Shown piece after piece: positions 1 through 6,157 of a stretch of DNA of 26,949 nucleotides; positions within the stretch are counted from its first letter, which is position 1, and each line of letters opens with the position of its first letter. Location of the stretch: NCBI GenBank assembly GCA_016932895.1, contig JAFGCA010000652.1, forward strand, positions 1 through 26,949. The letters are read 5' to 3'. The notes under the pieces were generated by a model. It was not told where the DNA came from and made no database searches. It saw only the letters and a program-made list of their open reading frames with translations. The translations under genes were made by a program, and so were the position numbers. The stretch comes from Sedimentisphaerales bacterium. GTDB taxonomy: Bacteria > Planctomycetota > Phycisphaerae > Sedimentisphaerales > SG8-4.

Positions 1-353
1 TCGAGGGCGATCTCCAGCATCTCGGCCGCCAGGTACTCCAATGCGGGCGGCCGAATGGCCGGCTCGACTTTTTTGTCCATCGTACGGCTGCGGTAGAGGC
101 AATCCGGGGTGCCGTTTAGCGAAGTGATCTGGGAATCGGCGAGCAGCCCGATCCGTATCGGCAGCGTGGCGGCCGGGGGGTCTGCCGCGCAGCCCACTAC
201 CAGCGAGAGAGCCAGGGGCAGCAGGCCGAGCAAAGGGCGTGACCTCGCCCGGCCCGGTTTGTGGGCTTGTCCTGGAAGACTCCCGCAATCGATGCGGCCG
301 GAGGAGATGAGAGCGGGTGGTGCTTTGGCGTGCGAATGCTTCGTACTTCTCAT
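1..353 (-). CDS. Putative lipoprotein, N-terminal part only (possibly metallophosphoesterase-like)
   Basis: The gene runs leftward off the window, so only about 117 codons are visible. The ATG at 353 has a GGAG seven bases upstream and a good promoter further back (400-428), which supports this start. The protein has a basic N-terminal stretch, then a hydrophobic segment ending in a lipobox-like L-V-V-G-C at about residues 54-58, so it is probably a lipid-anchored exported protein. The roughly 40 residues before the hydrophobic segment are long for a signal peptide, so a later start is possible. After the lipobox comes a strand-like segment R-I-G-L-L-A-D-S-Q, which resembles the first metal-binding strand of calcineurin-like phosphoesterases. 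That functional guess rests on this one short motif. It is divergent from the ceramidase-family gene at 573. Confidence 0.6.
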   Translation of the reverse strand, partial: MRSTKHSHAKAPPALISSGRIDCGSLPGQAHKPGRARSRPLLGLLPLALSLVVGCAADPPAATLPIRIGLLADSQITSLNGTPDCLYRSRTMDKKVEPAIRPPALEYLAAEMLEIAL

Positions 354-399
354 CGTCTGGCTCCAGCGAGCGGTTCCGTCCACACATGATCCAGATTGC

Positions 400-428
400 A
401 GTCTACCGGACGGGCAGCGAATTGTCAA
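400..428 (-). promoter_or_regulatory. Sigma70-type promoter for the leftward lipoprotein gene
   Basis: On the minus strand TTGACA (423-428) is separated by 17 bases from TAGACT (400-405). The predicted start near 393 leaves a leader of about 40 bases before the ATG at 353. A weaker plus-strand candidate for the ceramidase-family gene is TATAGA at 492-497, with only TTGCCC at 15-base spacing upstream. Confidence 0.55.
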
Positions 429-572
429 TTACCAAGGGTCCACATTTTCTCGGCTTCGGAACGTCCCGACTTGCCCCCGGCAGTCACAAGGTATAGACTG
501 TCCGCCATACAAGGCGAAAGGTCGGTATGGTCGGCCTTGGTATGCTTGGTGACTTCGGAAGGGAGCGCGACA

Positions 573-2675
573 ATGCGAATGCTTATTCTGCTGGCAGCGG
601 CTCTGGGTCTGGCGGGCTGCGGACGCTCATTGGAAATCGCTGTCACCCAGCCCGTGGTGGAAGGGCCGCCGGCGACCGGCACGCCCACCGCCGGCGCCGT
701 CTCCGTCGATATCACACCGCCTCCCGGGATGCCGATGGGCGGGTATTCCCTCCTGGCCAACAAGGGCATGGGGTTCCGCACGCGGCTCAAGGCCCGGATC
801 GTGTACCTCAACGACGGCAAGGGCCACTCCGTCGCCCTCGTGCAGACCGATCTGACGGCGGGCTCGCTCTTGCTGCATCACAAAGTGGCCGAGGCCGTAG
901 CGCAGAGGACCCATCTGAGACCCGGCGATATTGCTATCACGGCCTCGCACAGCCACTCGGCGCCCGTCAACTTCTTCGACAACGACTTCTACAACAAGCA
1001 CACCTCCTGTGGCGCGGGGTTGGAATCGCGTTTCCTCGAGTTCGTCGGGCAGCGTATCGCAGAAGGCATCGTGGAGGCATACGAAAGCCGGCGTCCGGCC
1101 CACGTCGCGACGGGGCGCAAGGACATCTACGGCTATAACCGAAACCGGGCCCTGAGTTCCTACGTCCTCAACGAGAACATCGACGATATCGACCCGGACG
1201 ATCCGCAGGCGGTCTTTCGAGCGGTGAACCCGTCGTTGTATATGGTGCGCGTGGACGTGCAAGACGATCGGGGCCGGTACAAGCCCTTGGCGGCGTTCTC
1301 CAGCTTCTCCGTGCACGCAACGGCGCTGACTCCGCCGGTGCAGGTGTACAACGCGGACCTGTTCGCCTACGCCGAGAAAGACCTCGAGTGGGCGATTCAG
1401 CGGCGGTACGACACGCCCTGGGCGGTGGTTCACGCGCTGACCGCCGGGACGCAGGGCGATATGGCCCCGGCCCTGCCGGACCGGGGCGACAACACGTTCG
1501 GCCAGTTCCCGGTGAACTGGAAGGAAGCACGGGCAGTGGGGCAAGGGATAGGCCGGGAGGCCGTCAGTCTGTTCGAGTCGTTGGGGGACGCGATGACGTC
1601 CGATATTACCGTGCGTTCCGCCGTCCGCGAGATCAATATTCGCAAAAACAACGTGGCCGACGGTGTCACGCTCTGCAAGAACGCAGCGGTGGGCAATCCC
1701 GTGGTGGCAGGCGCCTACGAGCGCCGCGCGCCATGGCTGGCCGCGGTGCCCTTCCTGAGAGGCGGCAACGTGATGTCGCGTCGCTGGTGGTTCTTCAAGA
1801 ACGGATGCCAGGGCAACAAGCGGCATTTCGGCTTCTCGTGCCTCCAGCCCCTGATCGAGCCCAAAGACAGCTTTCCCCATACGGTGATGTTCCAGCTCAT
1901 CCGCATCAACGACACCGTGATTCTGCCGCTGCCGTTCGAGGTGACGGCCGAGTCGGGCCGGCGTATGGCCGCCCGCGTCAAGCGCGAGTTTGAACGAGCC
2001 GGCGACGACGGTGTCGAGCACGTGTGGGTGGCCGGCAACGCCAACGGCTATTTCGGCTATACGACCACACCGGAAGAATACTCCCGACAGAACTATGAGG
2101 GGGGACACACACTCTACGGCCGATACTCCACACCTTACCTTACCGCGCAGCTCGGTGTGCTCGCGCGCGATCTCATGGCCCGGGGCGACGTGCACGAACT
2201 GATCTCCAGTTGGACGTACCAGCTTCAGACGAACACCTTTTATCCCGAGGACGAGGCCGGCACGGGCCCCCGGCAGGTATTGCACCAGCCGACCCCCGTG
2301 CGGGCGGAGGCGGCGCATGAAGAAGACTATGTTGCGTTCCGTTGGCAGGACGTGGGGCCCTCCGAGATCCAGTTCCACCAACCGCTATGCCGTCTGGAGG
2401 TCAGGACCGACGGTCAGTGGAGGCTCATGTCGGCCGACGGTGGCCCCATCCACGACGACGGGTATGATCTGGAAGTCCGCTATTTGGGCAAGCGGGACAA
2501 CGGCATGGGCGAATACGAGCTGCGCTGGTACAACCCGGTGCCCGGGGGCCAATACCGTTTTCGGATCGAACCCCGCAGCGAGCGTCCCGCTCTGGTCAGT
2601 CGAGCGTTTCTCTACCGAGGGTTCGCAGCAGGGCAGGACCCGAAAGCGGCGCTGGCATTTGCCGCGGCCGAATAG
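573..2675 (+). CDS. Neutral/alkaline non-lysosomal ceramidase-family lipoprotein
   Basis: This 700-aa protein resembles the neutral ceramidase N-terminal family, zinc amidases that hydrolyse the N-acyl bond of ceramide. The start at 573 is preferred over upstream in-frame starts because it follows GGAAGGGAG and begins a lipoprotein signal peptide ending L-A-G-C (Cys16). The core starts with V-D-I-T-P-P, a typical family opening. H126 and H128 in A-S-H-S-H-S are the expected zinc ligands. The loop that carries the nucleophile Ser in characterised ceramidases (G-D-V-S-P-N) reads G-D-M-A-P-A here, with Ala298 in the Ser position. A C-terminal beta domain follows from about residue 570. True ceramide hydrolysis is therefore uncertain, and another amide or ester substrate is possible. 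The gene is monocistronic as far as can be seen. Confidence 0.85.
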   Translation: MRMLILLAAALGLAGCGRSLEIAVTQPVVEGPPATGTPTAGAVSVDITPPPGMPMGGYSLLANKGMGFRTRLKARIVYLNDGKGHSVALVQTDLTAGSLLLHHKVAEAVAQRTHLRPGDIAITASHSHSAPVNFFDNDFYNKHTSCGAGLESRFLEFVGQRIAEGIVEAYESRRPAHVATGRKDIYGYNRNRALSSYVLNENIDDIDPDDPQAVFRAVNPSLYMVRVDVQDDRGRYKPLAAFSSFSVHATALTPPVQVYNADLFAYAEKDLEWAIQRRYDTPWAVVHALTAGTQGDMAPALPDRGDNTFGQFPVNWKEARAVGQGIGREAVSLFESLGDAMTSDITVRSAVREINIRKNNVADGVTLCKNAAVGNPVVAGAYERRAPWLAAVPFLRGGNVMSRRWWFFKNGCQGNKRHFGFSCLQPLIEPKDSFPHTVMFQLIRINDTVILPLPFEVTAESGRRMAARVKREFERAGDDGVEHVWVAGNANGYFGYTTTPEEYSRQNYEGGHTLYGRYSTPYLTAQLGVLARDLMARGDVHELISSWTYQLQTNTFYPEDEAGTGPRQVLHQPTPVRAEAAHEEDYVAFRWQDVGPSEIQFHQPLCRLEVRTDGQWRLMSADGGPIHDDGYDLEVRYLGKRDNGMGEYELRWYNPVPGGQYRFRIEPRSERPALVSRAFLYRGFAAGQDPKAALAFAAAE

Positions 2676-2845
2676 CCGATGTGGGCTTGCGAAGCTGTCG
2701 GGGAAAGAGGGCCTGGTCTGACAACGCCTTTCCTGTGGCCTCAAAAACGCGACGGGGGCGGGGCGACAATGGAGTCATCACAAAACGCTGACGCCATAAT
2801 GACCTCTGACGTGCGCATGCCGCGTCGCGCCTGTTGTGACAGGGG

Positions 2846-2861
2846 GGTGACTGAAATCACA
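2846..2861. promoter_or_regulatory. CRP/FNR-like palindromic operator
   Basis: GGTGA-N6-TCACA matches the CRP consensus TGTGA-N6-TCACA at 9 of 10 positions. Its centre is about 61.5 bases upstream of the start predicted from the promoter at 2880-2908, the usual class I activator position. Other GTGAC half-sites lie at 2836-2840 and 2887-2891. Binding by a Crp/Fnr-family protein is inferred. Confidence 0.4.
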
Positions 2862-2879
2862 GAAAATGTCCCTTTTTTC

Positions 2880-2908
2880 TTGACTTGTGACGCCGCCGGG
2901 CGTATCGT
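2880..2908 (+). promoter_or_regulatory. Sigma70-type promoter for the 56-aa lipoprotein gene
   Basis: TTGACT (2880-2885), a 17-base spacer and TATCGT (2903-2908) form a good promoter. A perfect 7-bp inverted repeat, GTGACGC at 2887-2893 and GCGTCAC at 2910-2916, brackets the -10 element and predicted start; it could be an operator or a hairpin at the transcript's 5' end. Confidence 0.55.
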
Positions 2909-2956
2909 CGCGTCACTTTTCAACGAGTTTTTGGGTCTTTAATAGGAGTGTGGAAT

Positions 2957-3127
2957 ATGAAGAAAGCCGCAATCGTCAGTGCAACCTACCTCGTGCTTTT
3001 TCTGGGCGCCCTCGTTCTGGTCGGTTGTACGCAGAAGATGTACCAGTCGGATCCTGAGAAGGAAGGTGCCTTGGGGGATAGACTGAACCGGATCGAGAGA
3101 CGGTTGGACGCGCTGGAGCAGAAGTAG
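2957..3127 (+). CDS. Small lipoprotein (56 aa)
   Basis: AGGAG lies nine bases before the ATG. The protein starts M-K-K, has a hydrophobic stretch and a lipobox L-V-G-C at residues 21-24. The remaining 32 residues are polar and end in a short amphipathic helix rich in Arg, Glu and Leu (about 41-56) that could form a coiled coil, as in Lpp-like or SlyB-sized envelope lipoproteins. No family was recognised. It has its own promoter, a CRP-like site upstream and a hairpin terminator downstream, so it is a single-gene unit and probably abundant or regulated. Confidence 0.75.
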   Translation: MKKAAIVSATYLVLFLGALVLVGCTQKMYQSDPEKEGALGDRLNRIERRLDALEQK

Positions 3128-3249
3128 TGCTCGGACCGCGCGTTTTTTCGGTTGAATTCTTCGCCGGTTGCTCCCGCTTCGTTGCGGACACTTCGTCCGC
3201 AGGCTGCCGTCGGAGCCGTAACGTATCGGTTTTGCTTTGAGTAAGTGAT

Positions 3250-3290
3250 CGACCTGCCCCGCAGATCGGGCAGGGCAGGTCGTGTTTGTT
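3250..3290. terminator. Hairpin terminator, probably bidirectional
   Basis: A perfect 10-bp stem (CGACCTGCCC at 3250-3259, GGGCAGGTCG at 3273-3282) with a 13-base loop is followed by the T-rich TGTTTGTT on the plus strand. It lies between the small lipoprotein gene and the convergent SYLF gene. A second hairpin (7-bp stem, 3183-3201, loop ACTTC) upstream lacks a T tract. Confidence 0.6.
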
Positions 3291-3311
3291 CTCTGGCCAG
3301 GGACGCCGGGA

Positions 3312-3884
3312 TCAGTTCAGTTCGTCGTCCTTCCAGTATTTTTGGCCGGCTACCGTCGCTTGCAGGGCCAGGCCCGTTTCGGTCATCGAGTAGACCGAGA
3401 TCTTCGAGGCGATGTTCCCCTCGACACTTCCTTCGGCTCCCGTCTCGCCGGCTTTGGCGGCCGCGTCGGCATGCGCGCCGAAGTCCCAGCCACTCTCCAC
3501 GAACTTGTCCATCGCCGCTTTCTCGTTGAAGATCATGACGACGCGGTAGTCCTTGGCGCCCAATCCGAGGCCGACGCCTCCGAGGGCCATCTTCATATAG
3601 GTGCGTTGCTTCGTGGCGTTATCGGTGACCACGCCGTAGCCGCCCCCGGCGCTGGCGATGAGCAAATTGACGTTGGCGTTGCTGAAAACGCCGTAGCCCG
3701 GAGCGTTCTTGACCTTTTCTTTCGTCTCCGGGGCCTCCTTGTACAATCGCTCCAGAGTCTCGGTCTCCATGTTCGCAACCGCCTGGCGTTTTTCCACGAT
3801 GGTCAGATTTCCCCGAGGCCCGCATCCCGCCACCACGGCGACGATTGCCAGGCCAATCACGGCTTTCAGTGTTGTGCCCTTCAT
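3312..3884 (-). CDS. SYLF-domain (YSC84-like) lipoprotein
   Basis: This 190-aa protein begins with a lipoprotein signal peptide (lipobox V-A-G-C, Cys21) and continues with a SYLF/YSC84 domain. Diagnostic parts are the helix with N-A-P-G-Y-G-V-F near residues 60-68, the glycine-rich A-S-A-G-G-G-Y-G, the A-L-G-G-V-G-L-G-L-G-A-K-D-Y-R segment, and the late S-V-Y-S-M-T-E-T-G-L-A-L-Q. In other organisms SYLF domains bind phospholipid; bacterial members are mostly exported and of unknown role. The start is supported by AAAGGAG eight bases upstream. It is transcribed away from the Cys-rich gene at 4126, and the hairpin at 3250-3282 lies just past its stop. Confidence 0.88.
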   Translation of the reverse strand: MKGTTLKAVIGLAIVAVVAGCGPRGNLTIVEKRQAVANMETETLERLYKEAPETKEKVKNAPGYGVFSNANVNLLIASAGGGYGVVTDNATKQRTYMKMALGGVGLGLGAKDYRVVMIFNEKAAMDKFVESGWDFGAHADAAAKAGETGAEGSVEGNIASKISVYSMTETGLALQATVAGQKYWKDDELN

Positions 3885-4063
3885 GGTTCTTCTCCTTTCC
3901 CAATAAGCATTTACCGTTCACCTTCCTCTGCCACGGTGCTTGGCAGGAAGCGTCGGTCGCAGAGACGAATCGGCGCCTTGTCGGCCCGAAAAAGGCTCTG
4001 TCACTGTAGCCCCCGGCCGGCCCCGCGGTTCGGAAAACCCGAAAAAAACCGCAATTTGCACGA

Positions 4064-4092
4064 AAGACAGCATGTAGCCGAAACGGTACAAT
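4064..4092 (+). promoter_or_regulatory. Candidate promoter for the small Cys-rich gene
   Basis: AAGACA (4064-4069), 17 bases, TACAAT (4087-4092). The -10 element is strong and the -35 moderate. The predicted start near 4099 leaves a leader of about 27 bases. Confidence 0.45.
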
Positions 4093-4125
4093 GATAAGAG
4101 ATCGTAGCGGTTCGGAATTCGAGTG

Positions 4126-4368
4126 ATGGCAAACCGAAGAGAAGCGGAAATCGAGAGAATCAAGGCGAATATGTCTTGTGCGAAGGCCTTCTCGTGCATG
4201 AGTTCGGGCCTCGCTCAGGCCGGCCGGGTCAACGTGTTCGCCTCCGGGCAACTGCTGGCGTGCCGGGAGACCGGTGCCGCCGCCTGCAGCCACGCGCAGC
4301 CGTTTGGGAATGGCTTCTACTGCAAGTGCCCCTTGCGGATGTACCTTACCCGCGTGCTGCGCATGTGA
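4126..4368 (+). CDS. Small cysteine-rich conserved-type protein (80 aa)
   Basis: The protein has a charged N-terminal helix (residues 2-14) and six cysteines: C18, C24, C46, C54, C66 and C68. The spacing C-x5-C, then C-x7-C, then F-Y-C-x-C-P-L-R-M-Y near the end resembles a short bacterial family I recall only as uncharacterised, in which cysteines at these places and the terminal C-K-C-P-L-R segment are conserved. The pattern would suit zinc or iron-sulfur binding. There is no signal peptide, so it is probably cytoplasmic. A GTG directly before the ATG (4123) could also be the start; no strong ribosome binding site is visible. A candidate promoter lies at 4064-4092. Coding status rests mainly on the Cys pattern. 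Confidence 0.65.
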   Translation: MANRREAEIERIKANMSCAKAFSCMSSGLAQAGRVNVFASGQLLACRETGAAACSHAQPFGNGFYCKCPLRMYLTRVLRM

Positions 4369-4438
4369 GGCCAGACGTGCCGCGGCGGACCGCCCGCGAT
4401 GCGGAGACGGCTGCTCCTCTCGCTCGCATTGCCGTTGG

Positions 4439-5917
4439 CTACACCCGTTCGCCCGTGAGGCTGCGGCGCATGTACCCGCTGACGCGGACGTCGAAGAATT
4501 CGTTCAAGGGCAGACGCTCTTGGACGGCGACCAGGATCGGATAGCTGCCGATCTGCCGCATGAAGGTGGTGGTCCCGTTGTGCACCTCGCTGCACAGGTT
4601 CTTGAGCACTGTTCCCAGGGGGAAGAGTCTTTGCAGCATGGGGATGTCGATTCTCTCGCGGACCGTGTGGGTCCAGCGGGTGTAGTACCGGCGGTTCTGG
4701 CGCAGGACCTTCTGGCCCACCTCTTCGTACAGTCGCGTTCCGGGGAAGGGGACGACCCGGCGGATATTGATGCGCCGGATGAGCAGTCCCTCGTCCAGGA
4801 TGCGTTGGAGGGCCGCAAGATTCTTGTCCAGCGTCTCGGGCGTCTCGCCGGCCAGACCCAGCAGAATGTTGATGCCGGGCAGGAGGGCGTGACAGCCGTT
4901 GTCCCCGCGAATGCCGCCGATGCGGTTGATGGTACGAATCGCTTCGAAGGCCATATCGTACGTGGAATTGAGATTGTTGGCCCGGGTCACCTCCGGGTCG
5001 AAGGACTCGATGCCCATCGCGGCGGTGTTGCCGGGCGTGAGGTATTTGACGAACAGCTCGGTCCGCTGCTCGTTGACCATGGCGGGGTTGGCGTTGTCCA
5101 GGTGCAGGACCGCGGGTTTCAGGGCCGCCAGGGGCGAGAGCAGCGCCTCGATCTTGCGCGGGTCGCCCCCCTCGTAGCTGTAGATACAGGACTGCTTGCC
5201 GAGGCGGAAGGCCCGGGCGCCGGCGTCCATCAGGGCCTTGATCTCCTCGGCGACGTGGCCGGGTCCGCGCCACTGGACCTCGTGCTTGATCGGCTCGGTG
5301 CAGAAGGAGCAGCCCTCGCCGCGGGGACAGCCCCGGCCGGTCTCGATCTCGACGATGCGCTTGTCCAGTCGCGGCATCTGCCGGATGAAAGACGCTCCCC
5401 GCAGCGCCCAGGGCTGGAGCTCGTCGTAGGACTCGAAGACGAAGGGGCGCAGCTCCTCGAAATCTTCGGCCTGGGGCAACTGGGGTCGGAAGCCGCCGCG
5501 ATACTGGGTGCCGCCGGAAAGGACGGGGCCGGTCAGGATCCGGTGCGCCTCGAACGGCGCCAGCAGCTTGTTGACCTCACGCAGGGTGCCGGGCCGGGCG
5601 CTGAGATACTTGCCCGGTGTCTGCACGCCCACGACCAGAATGAGCTGGTCGGTGTCACTCAGGACGCGCCGGCTTTCCTCGGCGCTGCGCGTGTGGTTGA
5701 GTACTTCGATGTGCGTCCGGCCGACCGGCGGATCGATCACCACCTCGGGGACGTGCTCGACGTATCGAATCAGCCGCAGATCGTCAATCGTCAGGTAGGT
5801 CGGCTCCTCCTTGTACTGCCCTGCGACGTACCGCGGCCACACACCCACGAAGGGCGGGACACCCAGCCCCGCCGGCTCGTCCGTGTAGCAATCCAGAATG
5901 GCTCTCGTCGGCGCCAT
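4439..5917 (-). CDS. Radical SAM protein with C-terminal TRAM-like domain
   Basis: A 492-aa protein. The start at 5917 follows GAGG and gives M-A-P-T-R; an in-frame upstream start at 6004 would sit on the repeat and promoter and is rejected. The central domain has the 4Fe-4S cysteines C197, C203 and C206 in C-P-R-G-E-G-C-S-F-C, spaced Cx5Cx2C rather than the usual Cx3Cx2C. The N-terminal 190 residues look like the alpha/beta domain found before the radical core in COG1031-type Fe-S oxidoreductases. Late in the radical domain lies V-V-P-F-P-G-T-R-L-Y-E-E. The final 50 residues (G-S-Y-P-I-L-V ... V-R-V-S-G-Y-M-R-R-S-L) look like a TRAM-type beta barrel, often RNA-binding. The substrate is unknown; RNA modification is one guess from the TRAM-like end. 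Single gene with its own promoter. Confidence 0.82.
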   Translation of the reverse strand: MAPTRAILDCYTDEPAGLGVPPFVGVWPRYVAGQYKEEPTYLTIDDLRLIRYVEHVPEVVIDPPVGRTHIEVLNHTRSAEESRRVLSDTDQLILVVGVQTPGKYLSARPGTLREVNKLLAPFEAHRILTGPVLSGGTQYRGGFRPQLPQAEDFEELRPFVFESYDELQPWALRGASFIRQMPRLDKRIVEIETGRGCPRGEGCSFCTEPIKHEVQWRGPGHVAEEIKALMDAGARAFRLGKQSCIYSYEGGDPRKIEALLSPLAALKPAVLHLDNANPAMVNEQRTELFVKYLTPGNTAAMGIESFDPEVTRANNLNSTYDMAFEAIRTINRIGGIRGDNGCHALLPGINILLGLAGETPETLDKNLAALQRILDEGLLIRRINIRRVVPFPGTRLYEEVGQKVLRQNRRYYTRWTHTVRERIDIPMLQRLFPLGTVLKNLCSEVHNGTTTFMRQIGSYPILVAVQERLPLNEFFDVRVSGYMRRSLTGERV

Positions 5918-5937
5918 GAATCCTCGGTCTACAACAA

Positions 5938-5964
5938 CAATGCAAAATGCAAATGGCGAAAAAG
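5938..5964. repeat. Fragment of the dispersed A-rich repeat
   Basis: This stretch contains GCAAAATGCAAATGGC, close to segments at 12091-12118 and 12822-12843. It lies in the leader of the radical SAM transcript and lacks the palindrome seen in the two copies around rnpA. Confidence 0.4.
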
Positions 5965-6002
5965 CGTGAAGCGACACGCGCAAGGGCGATTGACCCGACC
6001 GC

Positions 6003-6031
6003 ATTATACGCGGGAATCAGGGCAAATTCAA
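6003..6031 (-). promoter_or_regulatory. Promoter for the radical SAM gene
   Basis: On the minus strand TTGAAT (6026-6031), 17 bases, and a perfect TATAAT (6003-6008). Predicted start near 5996, giving a leader of about 79 bases before the ATG at 5917. Confidence 0.6.
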
Positions 6032-6089
6032 AAGTGTGCCTTCCTCTTTCGTACGTCATATGGGGCCGCCGGACGTGGATGAATCGACC

Positions 6090-6118
6090 TTGCGAGTTTC
6101 TGCGCCGCTCGCTAAGAT
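6090..6118 (+). promoter_or_regulatory. Candidate promoter for the malectin-sulfatase operon
   Basis: TTGCGA (6090-6095), 17 bases, TAAGAT (6113-6118); both elements match the consensus at 4 of 6 positions. A start near 6125 would give a leader of about 33 bases carrying AGGAGG. Confidence 0.35.
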
Positions 6119-6157
6119 GGCCTGCGCTCACAAGCAATGCTTCGTCAGGAGGTCATC

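Noticed and set aside
627..2381. Long minus-strand reading frame opposite the ceramidase-family gene
   Set aside because: It has no recognisable motifs and lies antisense to a gene with clear family motifs; such frames are common in high-GC DNA.
2679..2942. 87-codon plus-strand frame between the ceramidase-family gene and small lipoprotein
   Set aside because: It has no ribosome binding site and no motif, and the promoter and operator of the next gene lie inside it.
3183..3201. Hairpin with 7-bp stem after the small lipoprotein
   Set aside because: It lacks a T tract, and the longer hairpin at 3250-3282 is the better terminator.
4274..6082. Long plus-strand reading frame opposite the radical SAM gene
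   Set aside because: Shadow of the minus-strand gene, which has cluster cysteines, a ribosome binding site and a promoter.
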